Assembly: GCA_963766935.1 (NCBI GenBank) | Contig: CAVYBY010000002.1 | Span: 248,001-312,000, forward strand | Reading direction: 5' to 3' | Source: CAVYBY01 sp963766935 | Lineage (GTDB): Bacteria; Actinomycetota; UBA4738; HRBIN12 | DNA length: 64,000 nt | In this document: piece after piece, positions 1 through 8,728 of the stretch | How the letters are laid out: each line of letters starts with the position of its first letter | Position numbering within the stretch: position 1 is the first letter of the stretch | Translations under genes and position numbers: made by a program | The notes under the pieces: model-generated | Database searches by the model: none | The model's input: only the letters and a program-made list of their open reading frames with translations | Told to the model about the DNA's origin: nothing

Positions 1-1
1 C

Positions 2-1312
2 GAGGTTCGATGCCGTCCCCAGCGTGACCCGTACCACCGGTCGGCGGTCGACACGCATCTCACCGAGACGGTGGGGATCGTGGCGGCGTCGCTTGCCGGA
101 CAGCCCACGGACGATCCCGTCGAGACGGAGGCCCGCAACGCCATCACCGATCCCGACGGGGTGCGGCTGGGCGCGTTGCTGCACGACATCGGAAAGATCG
201 GGGCGGGCCGGCACGTCGTCGTCGGAGCGTCGATCGCGGCGGCCACGCTCCGCTCGATGCGGGTGGCGGAGCCCACACGCGACCTTGCGCAGTTCCTGGT
301 GGATCACCACCTTCTGCTGCCCGACACCGCGACGCGCCGCGACCTGACCGACGAGCGACTCATCGTCGACATCGCCGCCGCCGTCGGGACGCCCGAACGG
401 CTGGCCGGGCTGTATCTGCTGGCCAAGGCCGACGCCCTCGCCACGGGTCCCGCGGCGTGGACGCCGTGGCGCCGGGCGCTTGTTCGCGAACTGGTGGCGA
501 AGGTGCAGCGCGCCTTCGAGCGGGGCGAGATGGACGTCGAGGTCGCGGCGCGGCTCAACGAGCGAGTCGGGAGGCTTCGCGATCTGCTCGCCGGCGAGCC
601 GGACTCGACGGTGGACCGGTTCGTGCTCAGGATGCCGCGCAGTTACTTCCTCGCCATGGAACCGGCGCAGGTGCAGCGTCACTTCTCGGCAATCGCGCCG
701 CCGCTCGGATCCGACGAGGTTCGGACGGCGGCCGCGCCGGGATCGCGGTCCGGCGCGTACGAGTTGCTCGTGGTTGCCCAGGATCGCCCGGGGCTCCTGT
801 CCCAGATCGCCGGTTCGCTGACGCTCGCCGGCCTCTCGATCCTGACGGCCCAGATCTTCACGACCGAGGACGACGTGGCGGTCGACGTGTTCGACGTCGA
901 GGGAGCGTTCCAGGGCGACATCGGAGAGGAGCGCTGGCGGGAGTTCCGCACGACCCTGCATCGCGCGTTCGAGGGGCGGATCTCGCTCGACCACCGGATG
1001 GACGAGAAGCGGCGTCATTATCCGCCGCCGCGACTCGAAACACCGGTGACGGTCGCCGTCGACAACGATGCCTCGGAGTTCGCCACCGTGGTCGAGGTGG
1101 GGGCGCCCGACCGGCTGGGTCTGCTGTTCGACGTGACTCGGGCGTTCGCCGACCTGAAGCTCGACGTCCGCCTTGCCAAGGTCGCCACGTACACCGGCAG
1201 GGTGGTGGACTCGTTCTACGTCCGAGACGCGCTCGGCGCCAAGATCACCGAGCCGGCGCAGGCCGCCGAGATCGAGGACGCGGTCCGAGCCCGGCTCGAG
1301 CCGTCCGGGTAG
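2..1312 (+). CDS. glnD: [Protein-PII] uridylyltransferase / uridylyl-removing enzyme, 5'-truncated by window edge
   Basis: C-terminal 436 residues of GlnD, which uridylylates and deuridylylates the PII protein in response to glutamine. The frame is open from base 2 and reads through HRSAVDTHLTETVG, the start of the HD domain, so the gene begins outside the window. The HD motif LHDIGKIG follows at about 175-200. Two ACT repeats follow: ELLVVAQDRPGLLSQIA near 760 and VVEVGAPDRLGLLFDV near 1090. The HD domain carries the uridylyl-removing activity and the ACT domains sense glutamine in this family. The nucleotidyltransferase domain is not in the window. Domain order matches full-length GlnD. Confidence 0.93.
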   Translation, partial: EVRCRPQRDPYHRSAVDTHLTETVGIVAASLAGQPTDDPVETEARNAITDPDGVRLGALLHDIGKIGAGRHVVVGASIAAATLRSMRVAEPTRDLAQFLVDHHLLLPDTATRRDLTDERLIVDIAAAVGTPERLAGLYLLAKADALATGPAAWTPWRRALVRELVAKVQRAFERGEMDVEVAARLNERVGRLRDLLAGEPDSTVDRFVLRMPRSYFLAMEPAQVQRHFSAIAPPLGSDEVRTAAAPGSRSGAYELLVVAQDRPGLLSQIAGSLTLAGLSILTAQIFTTEDDVAVDVFDVEGAFQGDIGEERWREFRTTLHRAFEGRISLDHRMDEKRRHYPPPRLETPVTVAVDNDASEFATVVEVGAPDRLGLLFDVTRAFADLKLDVRLAKVATYTGRVVDSFYVRDALGAKITEPAQAAEIEDAVRARLEPSG

Positions 1313-1451
1313 ACGCTCCGGCGCCGGTCAGGCCGCGCGATCGCGCGTCCGGTCCCGGCGCGGGCACGGTGGTGTGCCGGGACCATGGTGGTTCCGTCGC
1401 GATCGTGTTGCGCTGGGTGCGCCGGGGCCGCCGTCCGGGTAGACCGACGCC

Positions 1452-1685
1452 ATGCGGACGCTGCGGCGACGAACGACGAGGGTGAGTGCCGTGGTCCTGG
1501 TCGTGCTCGTGATCGCCGGCCTCTATCTCGAGAACCTGATCCCGGGCCTGCGGGTCTCGGCGGATCCGGGTGCGCGTGTGCAATGCGAGGAGGACTCCGG
1601 GTTCCTGTACCGCTGGGACGTGACCTCCCACGCCTTTGTGTGCGGGGACAACTGGTTCATCATCCCGGGGTTCCACGGCGTCTAG
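1452..1685 (+). CDS. small single-pass membrane or secreted protein, unknown function
   Basis: A 77-residue protein not recognised as a known family. A basic N-terminus (MRTLRRRTTR) is followed by a hydrophobic segment at about residues 11-25 (VSAVVLVVLVIAGLY), then a short hydrophilic tail with two cysteines (ECC-like spacing is absent; they sit in QCEED and FVCGDN). The layout fits a signal anchor or uncleaved signal peptide with the tail outside, where the cysteines could form a disulfide. It lies alone between glnD and the cyclase/AAA gene. A TAGACC hexamer sits 6 nt before ATG. Real-gene status is moderately supported by composition and signal structure only. Confidence 0.55.
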   Translation: MRTLRRRTTRVSAVVLVVLVIAGLYLENLIPGLRVSADPGARVQCEEDSGFLYRWDVTSHAFVCGDNWFIIPGFHGV

Positions 1686-1703
1686 CGGCGGCTAGCATCG
1701 GGC

Positions 1704-4700
1704 GTGCTCACGTGCGCGTCATGCGGAACGCAGAACCCTGTCGGGGCGAAGTTTTGCAACGAGTGCGGCTCGCCGCTGGGCGCGCCGGTCAGACCCCGAG
1801 AGGTTCGCAAGACCGTCACGGCGCTCTTCTGCGATCTGGTCGGCTCGACCGCCCTCGGGGAGACCCACGACCTCGAGGTGCTCCGCCCGGTCCTGGAACG
1901 CTACTTCGCCGCGATGCGGTCGGCCGTCGAACGCCACGGTGGGCGGGTCGAGAAGTTCATCGGCGACGCCGTCGTGGCCCTGTTCGGTGTGCCGGTCGCC
2001 CATGAGGACGATGGACTGCGCGCGGTGCGCGCCGCGCTCGAGATGCATGCCCAACTCGACGCGCTCAATGAAGCCTCGCCGATCCCGCTTGCCGCCCGGA
2101 TCGGCATTACGACCGGCGAGGTGTTGTTGGGCGACGACACGCCGGTCATCGGCGACGCCATGAACACCGCGTCGAGGCTCCAGTCGGCCGCAGAATCCGG
2201 CGACGTTCTGATCGGAGAGCCGACCTGGCACCTGGTGCGAGACGCCGTGGAGGCGGAGGCCGTCGACTCGGTTCGCGCGAAGGGGAAGGCCGAACCCGTG
2301 CGCGCGTGGCGGGTGGATGGGCTGCGTCCGGCGAAGGCCCGAACCGCCACGCCGTTCACCGGTCGCGACCGCCAGTTGAGGATGCTCGATGAGGCGCTGA
2401 AGGACGCGATCGATGCCGGTGCCGGCGTCCTGGCCACCATTCTGGCTCCGCCGGGGGTCGGCAAGTCGAGGCTGGCCGCCGCGTTCGCGGCAACGGTCCG
2501 GGGCCGCGCGACGGTGCTCGTCGGGCAGACTCCTTCGTACGGGGAGGGCGTCACGTTCGCGCCGCTCGTCGATCTGCTCACCCAGGCCGCCGCCGGTTCG
2601 TCCGAGGACGCGGAACACGTCGCGGCCGCGCTTCGCGAGCGACTGGCCGCGCAGGAGGACGGCCGCTCCGTGGGTGACCGGCTTGCGCAGCTTCTCGGCG
2701 TCGGAGAGGCGTTCGGAGCCGACGCCGCGTGGGCGGTGCGGCGCCTGCTCGAGGTGATGGCCGCCGAGCGACCGCTCGTCGTGATCCTCGAGGACATGCA
2801 TTGGGCGGAGCCGCCGATGCTCGACCTGGCCGAAGCGGTGGTCGAGCGGGTGCGCGGCCCGGTGCTCTTCGCGTGTCTCGCCCGGCCGGAGCTCCTCGAG
2901 CAGCGCCCAATGTGGGGCGCCGGCAAGCCCCGAGCCCTTACGGCGACCCTTCCGCCGCTCTCATCCGCCGAGTCCCGCCGAGTCGCCGAGCATCTGCTCG
3001 GCGGGAAGGCCCCCCCACCGGTCGTGGACCGCGTCTGCGCCACGGCCGAGGGAAATCCGCTGTACCTGGAGCAACTCACGGCGATGCTCTCGGACCAAGG
3101 TCTCATCGTCGACGGCATCTGGATGGGTCCGGCCGATTCCGACGTCGAGATCCCCGGGACGCTCCAGACGCTCCTCGCTGCCCGGCTCGACCGCCTCGAA
3201 CCCCTGCCACGCTTGGTCCTCGAGCGTGCCTCCATCGAAGGTCGCCGCGTTCGGGTAGCTGCGGTCCGCGTTCTCGCGCCGGATGTCGGGTCCGAGGAGA
3301 TCGATGCGGCGCTGGCGTCGCTGGACCGGAGCGGGTTCCTGCAGCCCGACGACGTCGCCGGCGAGCGCTGGCAATTCGAGCACGCGCTGGTCCTGGAGGC
3401 CGCATACCGGGGCCTGTCCAAAGCGCAACGAGCGGAGCTGCACGAACAGCTCGCGCAGTGGATGTTGAGCGAGGACGCGGACCAGGCAGACGTGGAGGAG
3501 CTGGTCGCGCGCCACCTCGAGCGAGCGGTGCATTTTCGCGAGGAGCTCGGCATGCGCGACGAACGTTCGGCCGTGCTGTCGGCGCGCGCCGGCGAGCTGT
3601 TCGCCGTTGCCGGCGCCCGCGCCTTCGCGACCCTCGACTTCATCACGACAAGGGACCTCCTGGGCCGCGCGGCGGCCCTCCTGCCGGAACAGGACGCGCG
3701 CCGCCTCGAGCTGCTTCCCAATCTGGGGGTCGCGCTGTCCGAGACGGGTCGCCCCGATGAGACGGAGGCACTGCTCTCGAAGGCCGTTGAGGACAGCCGC
3801 GCGGCAGGATCGGAGCGCGATGCGCTGCGCGCGACCATTCAGCTGGTGTCGAATCGCGTCTACCGCTCGCCCACCGAGGTCGAGATCGGCGCCGGCATCG
3901 CGGAGGCGGAGCTCGCGGTCGACACGCTCCACGCGCTGGGTGACGATCTGGGGCTCGCCGAGGCCGCGATCGCGCTCGAATACCTCGAGTTCATGCGGGG
4001 GCGCGTCGCGCGATCGCACGAGTGGACCTACCGTGCCCTTCGGCACGGCCTCGCCGCGGGGCGCATGCGGGAGGCGACGCAGGCGGCCGCCGACGTCGTC
4101 GGTTCGGCCAGCTTCGGACCGCTTGCGTTCGATCGGTTCGCCGCCGAAGCCGAGGAGCACCTGTTCCCGCTGGGGGAGCCGATCTCCGCAAGCGCTGGTC
4201 ATGCCCTGATGGCGCTCGGTTCGCTCGCGGCGGGCGACGAGCCGGGTTTTCGTGCGCACGAGCGGCAATGGAAGGAGGTCATCGACCGCAACGGACTGAG
4301 CTGGCTCGGGGCGACGCACGCGCTGGTCATCGGGTCCGTGGAGATCTCGACGGGGGACGCTGAGGAAGCAGAGCAACGATTGCGTGACGCGCGAGAGGTG
4401 CTGATCGCCCTTGGCGACATCTGGTGGGTCTCCTCGCTCGACAGCGCCTTGTGCGCGGCCGTCGGCGCGCAGAACGAGCCCCAGCGGTTCCTTCGGCTCG
4501 CCGACGCGTTCGAGGCGTCGGCCCTCGTCGGCGATCGCCAGATCTTGATTCGACGGAGCCTGATGCGTTCGCGCGCACTGCTGATTCGAGGATCGGCCGT
4601 CGATGCCGAGACCGCGGCGAGAACGGGCCTCGACCTCGTGGAGCCGACCGACCTCCTGCTGGACCATGCGGATGCCTTGCTCGTGCTGGCCGACGCTCTC

Positions 4701-4805
4701 GATGCCAGAGGTCTCGACGAGGAGGCGGCAACGGCGCGTCTCGACGCACTCGCCAAGTTCGAAGCAAAGGGCAATCGGCAAGCGGTCGCGCGGCTCGGCC
4801 GCTGA
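1704..4805 (+). CDS. zinc-ribbon / class III nucleotide cyclase / AAA ATPase / TPR regulatory protein
   Basis: A 1033-residue multidomain protein. A double CxxC zinc ribbon (C4, C7, C18, C21) is followed by a class III adenylate/guanylate cyclase domain with metal-binding aspartates in FCDLVGST (D44) and KFIGDAVVALFG (D88). A STAND-like ATPase follows, with Walker A PPGVGKS near residue 250 and Walker B VVILEDMHW near 358. The last roughly 450 residues are helical, alanine/leucine-rich and TPR-like. Such proteins are common in soil Actinobacteria and are thought to couple nucleotide signals to an ATPase switch; the ligand is unknown. The GTG start at 1704 is preceded by TAGCAT with 5 nt spacing and no Shine-Dalgarno, suggesting a leaderless message. 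Whether the cyclase is active cannot be told from sequence alone. Confidence 0.87.
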   Translation: MLTCASCGTQNPVGAKFCNECGSPLGAPVRPREVRKTVTALFCDLVGSTALGETHDLEVLRPVLERYFAAMRSAVERHGGRVEKFIGDAVVALFGVPVAHEDDGLRAVRAALEMHAQLDALNEASPIPLAARIGITTGEVLLGDDTPVIGDAMNTASRLQSAAESGDVLIGEPTWHLVRDAVEAEAVDSVRAKGKAEPVRAWRVDGLRPAKARTATPFTGRDRQLRMLDEALKDAIDAGAGVLATILAPPGVGKSRLAAAFAATVRGRATVLVGQTPSYGEGVTFAPLVDLLTQAAAGSSEDAEHVAAALRERLAAQEDGRSVGDRLAQLLGVGEAFGADAAWAVRRLLEVMAAERPLVVILEDMHWAEPPMLDLAEAVVERVRGPVLFACLARPELLEQRPMWGAGKPRALTATLPPLSSAESRRVAEHLLGGKAPPPVVDRVCATAEGNPLYLEQLTAMLSDQGLIVDGIWMGPADSDVEIPGTLQTLLAARLDRLEPLPRLVLERASIEGRRVRVAAVRVLAPDVGSEEIDAALASLDRSGFLQPDDVAGERWQFEHALVLEAAYRGLSKAQRAELHEQLAQWMLSEDADQADVEELVARHLERAVHFREELGMRDERSAVLSARAGELFAVAGARAFATLDFITTRDLLGRAAALLPEQDARRLELLPNLGVALSETGRPDETEALLSKAVEDSRAAGSERDALRATIQLVSNRVYRSPTEVEIGAGIAEAELAVDTLHALGDDLGLAEAAIALEYLEFMRGRVARSHEWTYRALRHGLAAGRMREATQAAADVVGSASFGPLAFDRFAAEAEEHLFPLGEPISASAGHALMALGSLAAGDEPGFRAHERQWKEVIDRNGLSWLGATHALVIGSVEISTGDAEEAEQRLRDAREVLIALGDIWWVSSLDSALCAAVGAQNEPQRFLRLADAFEASALVGDRQILIRRSLMRSRALLIRGSAVDAETAARTGLDLVEPTDLLLDHADALLVLADALDARGLDEEAATARLDALAKFEAKGNRQAVARLGR

Positions 4806-4819
4806 CGCGTCGTGATCCG

Positions 4820-5551
4820 TTACGCCGTGGAATGCAAGTTTTCTTCGAGGCGCTTCGCCATCTTCGTGCTGGCGCCCTCGTCCTCGTGCTTGAGGTAGCA
4901 GAAGACGTCCGAGCCGGCCTCGAGCGCCGGACCGATCCTGCCGGCCCAGGTTCGGAGCTCGTCGTCGGTGTACTCGGTCTTTCGAAGACGCAGGTATCCG
5001 GCGGGGGACCACGAGAGATCCTCGGGCGACGGGTCCTTGTCGTCGGTCTCGGCGACGCACCACGCGATCCCCTGGCCCAGCAGCAACTCCCGCGCCTCGG
5101 TCCAGGACGGATGCCGGAACTCCATCGCGTAGCGCGTCCCGCCGGGCACGCTCGGCGGCAGGTACCCCGCGAACGACTCGATCAACGCCCGGTCGTACTG
5201 CAATGTCGGCGGGCATTGGAACAGCACGCATCCGAGCCGCGGGCCGAGAACCTTCGCCAGCTCGAGGAAGTCGCGGACGTCCTCGTCGGCGTCGCGGAGC
5301 CGCTTGAAGTGCGTGATCCGCTGGTTCGCCTTGAGCGTGAACCGAAAGGACTCCGGCGTCTTGTCGCGCCAGCCCGTGAGGGTCTTCTCGTTCGGGAAGC
5401 GGCGGAAGGTGTAGTTGATCTCGACCGACCCGAAGACGCTTGCGTAGTAGGTCAGGCGGTCCTTCTGCTTGACGCCTTCGGGGTAGAAGACGCCGTGCGC
5501 CCACTCGTCGTAGGCAAAGCCCGACGTTCCGAGAAAGAAGCTGCCCGCCAC
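4820..5551 (-). CDS. DUF72 (YecE-like) family protein
   Basis: A 243-residue TIM-barrel protein of the DUF72/YecE family, whose biochemical role is unknown. The N-terminus FLGTSGFAYDEWAHGVFYP and the segments SVEINYTFRRFP and FRFTLKANQRITH are family hallmarks (family members begin GTSGWSY..W and carry VEIN.TFY). Length is usual for the family. The gene is convergent with the cyclase/AAA gene, 14 bp between stops. The GTG start at 5551 has CATCAT 6 nt upstream and no Shine-Dalgarno, so a leaderless transcript is likely. Confidence 0.87.
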   Translation of the reverse strand: MAGSFFLGTSGFAYDEWAHGVFYPEGVKQKDRLTYYASVFGSVEINYTFRRFPNEKTLTGWRDKTPESFRFTLKANQRITHFKRLRDADEDVRDFLELAKVLGPRLGCVLFQCPPTLQYDRALIESFAGYLPPSVPGGTRYAMEFRHPSWTEARELLLGQGIAWCVAETDDKDPSPEDLSWSPAGYLRLRKTEYTDDELRTWAGRIGPALEAGSDVFCYLKHEDEGASTKMAKRLEENLHSTA

Positions 5552-5645
5552 GTCTGCATGATGCCAGCGCCGGTCGAAATCGGCGATCTCCGTTCGTCGG
5601 TAGGGTGATGGAGATCTCCGCGCGCCGACGACGGAAGGGGAACCG

Positions 5646-6020
5646 ATGCAGTACTTGCTCTTGATCTACGGTCGAGAGGCCGACAGGGCCGAGGCCCCGC
5701 CCGAGGCGCAGGAGGCGACGCTCGCCGCGTACGGCGACTATTCGAAGTGGCTCCAGGACAAGGGATGGATGCGCGCCGGCGACGCGCTCGAGCCCTCGAC
5801 CCAGGCGACGAGCGTGCGGGTGACGGGCGGGGAGCGCATCGTGACGGACGGTCCGTTCGCCGAGACCAAAGAACAGCTGGGCGGCTACTACCTGATCGAG
5901 TGCGACAACCTGGACGACGCGATCGAGGCGGCGGCGCGGTGCCCCGGAGCGGCGACCGGAACGATGGAGGTGCGCCCGATCCTGGACATGAACCTGCCGG
6001 GGGCCGCCGCGGCCGAGTGA
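5646..6020 (+). CDS. YciI/DGPF-domain protein, partner of ECF42-like sigma factor
   Basis: A 124-residue alpha+beta YCII-related protein. It begins MQYLLLIYG and carries the diagnostic VTDGPFAETKEQLGGYYLIE motif. DGPF proteins are encoded beside ECF42-group sigma factors across Actinobacteria; their exact biochemical role is unresolved. The ATG is preceded by a good purine-rich site (GGAAGGGGAA). The stop overlaps the next start in the sequence GTGA, so translation of the sigma factor is probably coupled. A possible ECF promoter (GTCGA at 5573-5577, 17 nt, CGTC at 5595-5598) lies upstream. Confidence 0.87.
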   Translation: MQYLLLIYGREADRAEAPPEAQEATLAAYGDYSKWLQDKGWMRAGDALEPSTQATSVRVTGGERIVTDGPFAETKEQLGGYYLIECDNLDDAIEAAARCPGAATGTMEVRPILDMNLPGAAAAE

Positions 6021-7252
6021 AGCCGGACGAACGTGATCTCGTCGATCGCGTGTTCCGCCGCGAGTCGGGACGGGCGGTCGCGACGCTCATTCGCGTCCTC
6101 GGCGACTTCGATCTGGCGGAGGAGGCGGTGCAGGACGCCTTTGCGATCGCGCTCGAGCGCTGGCCTTCAGAGGGCGTTCCCGGCAATCCCGGCGCCTGGA
6201 TCACGACGACGGCCCGCAACCGGGCCATCGACCGTCTCCGGCGCGACCGGCGGCTTCGCGAGCGCCGCGAGACCCTCGAACGCGTTGCCGCGCTCGAGGA
6301 GCTAGGCGACTCGACGATGCCCGAGATCACCGACGACCGGCTCCGGCTCATCTTCACGTGCTGCCACCCGGCGCTGCCGATGGACTCGAGAGTCGCGCTC
6401 ACGCTGCGCACGGTCGGCGGGCTCTCGACGAGGGAGATCGCGCGGGGGTTCCTCGCCCCGGAGACGACGGTCGCCCAGCGGCTGGTCCGCGCCAAGCGCA
6501 AGATCAGGGCGGCCGGCATTCCCTACCGCGTTCCGCCCCTGGAGCTCCTGCCCGAGCGTTTGGGCGGGGTCCTCGCCGTGCTCTATCTGATCTTCAACGA
6601 GGGGTACGCATCGACCTCGGGACCGCTGGTTCGCGCCGAGCTCTGCGACGAGGCCATCTGGCTTGCGCGCGTCCTCAGCCAACTGATGGTCGAGGAGCCG
6701 GAGGCGCTCGGGCTGCTGGCCCTGATGCTGCTGCACCATTCGCGCCACGCGGCAAGGACCGACGAGCAGGGCGACCTCGTCCTGCTCGAAGAGCAAGATC
6801 GGTCGCGCTGGGATCAGGAGCTCATCGACGACGGGCTGGCGACGCTCGACCGGGCGCTCGCGCTCGGCCGGCCGGGGCCGTATCAGCTGCAGGCCGCGAT
6901 CGCGGCGCTGCACGCGCGGGCGCCACGCCCGGAGGACACCGACTGGCCGCAGATCGCCGGTTTGTACGCCGGCCTGGCGGCGATGCAGCCGTCTCCGGTC
7001 GTCGAGCTGAACCGCGCGGCGGCGATCGCGATGGCCGACGGTCCCGCCGCCGCGCTGCCGCTCGTCGACCGGCTCGCGGGAGAGCTCGACGAGTACCACC
7101 TCTTCCACGCGACGCGCGCGGACCTGCTGCGACGGCTCGATCGGTTCGACGAGGCCGCGACGTCGTACCGGCGTGCGCTCGAGCTCGCCACGAACGAACG
7201 CGAACGCGCGTTCCTTGCTCGCCGTCTCGGCGAAGTCCTCGCGTCCCGCTGA
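6017..7252 (+). CDS. ECF RNA polymerase sigma factor, ECF42-like, with C-terminal TPR-type extension
   Basis: A 411-residue sigma factor. Residues 1 to about 170 are the sigma-2/sigma-4 core: region 2 has RVLGDFDLAEEAVQDAFAIA and NRAIDRLRRDRRL, and region 4 has LSTREIARGFLAPETTVAQRL. About 240 further residues form the DUF6596/TPR-like extension, including LYLIFNEGYAST and PSPVVELNRAAAIAM, which is typical of ECF42. In that group the extension is needed for activity and there is no dedicated anti-sigma factor. Start GTG at 6017 was chosen because the frame would otherwise run deep inside the DGPF gene, and because it gives a 4-nt GTGA overlap. Confidence 0.87.
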   Translation: MKPDERDLVDRVFRRESGRAVATLIRVLGDFDLAEEAVQDAFAIALERWPSEGVPGNPGAWITTTARNRAIDRLRRDRRLRERRETLERVAALEELGDSTMPEITDDRLRLIFTCCHPALPMDSRVALTLRTVGGLSTREIARGFLAPETTVAQRLVRAKRKIRAAGIPYRVPPLELLPERLGGVLAVLYLIFNEGYASTSGPLVRAELCDEAIWLARVLSQLMVEEPEALGLLALMLLHHSRHAARTDEQGDLVLLEEQDRSRWDQELIDDGLATLDRALALGRPGPYQLQAAIAALHARAPRPEDTDWPQIAGLYAGLAAMQPSPVVELNRAAAIAMADGPAAALPLVDRLAGELDEYHLFHATRADLLRRLDRFDEAATSYRRALELATNERERAFLARRLGEVLASR

Positions 7253-7268
7253 CCGAGCGGCGCCGTGC

Positions 7269-7288
7269 CGGCTCCTCGCCGGGAGCCG
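7269..7288 (+). terminator. hairpin after the ECF sigma gene
   Basis: Arms CGGCTCC (7269-7275) and GGAGCCG (7282-7288) are a perfect 7-bp inverted repeat with a 6-nt loop, 16 bp past the sigma-factor stop. There is no T-tract, so it may terminate weakly or simply protect the 3' end. The next gene has its own putative -10 element directly after it. Confidence 0.4.
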
Positions 7289-7301
7289 CTACCGTGGGCA
7301 G

Positions 7302-8183
7302 GTGACACCGACGCGATGGACGGCGGAGAACCTTCGCCACGGGCTCACGTTCTTCCGGCAGGGACGCAATCCGGCTGCGACGGTCTACGACAGCATCGGC
7401 CCGGACTTCTTTCTTGCGCTGGCGCCCGGATGGCTGAACCTCGGGCTCTGGGAGGGGGAGGGCGACGAGGCCGAGGCGCCGCTGGCGGTGTGGCGTCTCG
7501 TGGAGCGACTGGCGCGTGCGCTTCCGAAAAGGGGCGTGATCCTCGACGTCGGCAACGGGCTCGGTGTCCAGGACGTGCTGATTGGTCAGGTCGCGCAGCC
7601 GTCGAAGCTCATCGCGCTCAACATCACGGAGTCACAGCTTCGTGCGGGCCGGGCGAACCTCGACGAGGCCGGCGCCACCCCGGTCAACGGCGACGCCACG
7701 CGGATCCCGTTGCGCGACGAAACCGTCGACGGGCTGATCAGCGTCGAGGCAGCCTTCCACTTCTCGTCGCGAAGACGTTTCTTCGAGGAGGCCGCGCGGG
7801 TTCTTCGCCCGGGCGGCGTGCTGACGATGTCCGACGTCCCGACGGTGCGACGCCCACGCGGACCTCGGGAGCTTGCCGCCGGTGTGTCCCAGCTGCGGGT
7901 GTGGGGGTTGAAGCTCGGTGCCGTGGCGACCCCCGAACAGATCGCCGACGACGTCCGTGCGGCCGGCTTCTCAGACGTCGAAGTCGAGTTGGTGGGGGAC
8001 CGGGTGATCGAACCGGCGCTCGCGTTGGTTCGCCGCCGGCTCGAAGCGCCGCCCGGCGACGTCCCGGCGTGGCTCAGGCTCGCGTGCCGCGCGGAGCTCG
8101 CGCAGGTGGAGCTTCTCTGGCGGCGAGGGATGGTCGAGTACCTGTTGTTGCGTGCTCGCCGCGGGAGCGACCGGCTCAGCTAG
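7302..8183 (+). CDS. class I SAM-dependent methyltransferase (UbiE/COQ5-like)
   Basis: A 293-residue methyltransferase. Motif I is ILDVGNGLGVQDVLI (usual form DVGCGxG, here with N in place of C) near residues 80-95. The post-I segment LIALNITESQLRAG and motif III/IV AARVLRPGGVLTMSDV follow. The N-terminal GLTFFRQGRNPAATVYDSIG and FHFSSRRRFFEEA resemble small-molecule C/O-methyltransferases of the geranyl-diphosphate or phosphoethanolamine type; the substrate is unknown. GTG at 7302 is chosen because TACCGT lies 6 nt upstream and upstream codons overlap the hairpin and sigma gene. The 3' end overlaps the convergent Ddn-family gene by 8 bp. Confidence 0.82.
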   Translation: MTPTRWTAENLRHGLTFFRQGRNPAATVYDSIGPDFFLALAPGWLNLGLWEGEGDEAEAPLAVWRLVERLARALPKRGVILDVGNGLGVQDVLIGQVAQPSKLIALNITESQLRAGRANLDEAGATPVNGDATRIPLRDETVDGLISVEAAFHFSSRRRFFEEAARVLRPGGVLTMSDVPTVRRPRGPRELAAGVSQLRVWGLKLGAVATPEQIADDVRAAGFSDVEVELVGDRVIEPALALVRRRLEAPPGDVPAWLRLACRAELAQVELLWRRGMVEYLLLRARRGSDRLS

Positions 8184-8616
8184 CTCGGCTGGTACGAGCC
8201 TCGTCGACGTCGAGCACGATGACCGGGATCTCGCGGTCGGTCTTTTTCTCGTACGAAGCGAATCCGGGGCGAAGCGCCTTCTGCTTCTCCCAGATGACCC
8301 TGCGCTCGTCGCCCGTCGCCACGCGCGCGACGACGTCGAAGGTGTCGGTACCGACCTCGATCTCGACGCGCGGATGGGCGAGCAGGTTGTGGTACCAGTC
8401 GGGGTTGGTCGGGGCTCCGCCCTTGGAGGCGAAGATCGCGAACCGTCCGTCCCCGAGTGGCTGGTAGGCCAGCGGGTTCAGCCGCTTGGTTCCGCTCTTC
8501 GCACCCGTGTGGTGCAGGAGCAGGAGCGGCGTCCCTTCGAAGTTGCCACCCACCTTGCCACCGTTGCGCCGAAACTCCGTGATGATCTTGTCGTTCCACT
8601 CGCTCATGCTTGGCAT
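8176..8616 (-). CDS. deazaflavin (F420)-dependent nitroreductase family protein
   Basis: A 146-residue split-beta-barrel protein of the Ddn/F420-dependent oxidoreductase family. Hallmarks include NDKIITEFRRNGGKVGGNFEG, LLLLHHTGAKSGTKRLNPL and NPDWYHNLLAHPRVEIEVG. Members reduce diverse substrates with F420H2 or bind F420; the substrate here is unknown. An internal ATG at 8607 (MSEWNDK) fits the family start better and has GAAGGG 10 nt upstream, so the true protein may be three residues shorter. Another window gene (23188-24378, DUF2342) is also associated with F420-producing organisms. Confidence 0.87.
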   Translation of the reverse strand: MPSMSEWNDKIITEFRRNGGKVGGNFEGTPLLLLHHTGAKSGTKRLNPLAYQPLGDGRFAIFASKGGAPTNPDWYHNLLAHPRVEIEVGTDTFDVVARVATGDERRVIWEKQKALRPGFASYEKKTDREIPVIVLDVDEARTSRAS

Positions 8617-8728
8617 TCCCTTCGGGCACGCTCGGACGCCGTCGGCGCCCTGTCATCGCGTAAACGCGTGTTCCCCCGTGCGACATTCCTGACGGCTGCC
8701 GATCGACCTCAGGGTGCATCATGGCGGC

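Noticed and set aside
2961..5504. Long open frame on the minus strand across the cyclase/AAA gene
   Set aside because: Shadow of the coding frame; low-complexity arginine-rich translation without family motifs.
5747..6016. Sigma factor starting inside the DGPF gene
   Set aside because: It would extend the sigma factor through a different frame of a recognised gene; GTG 6017 gives the family N-terminus.
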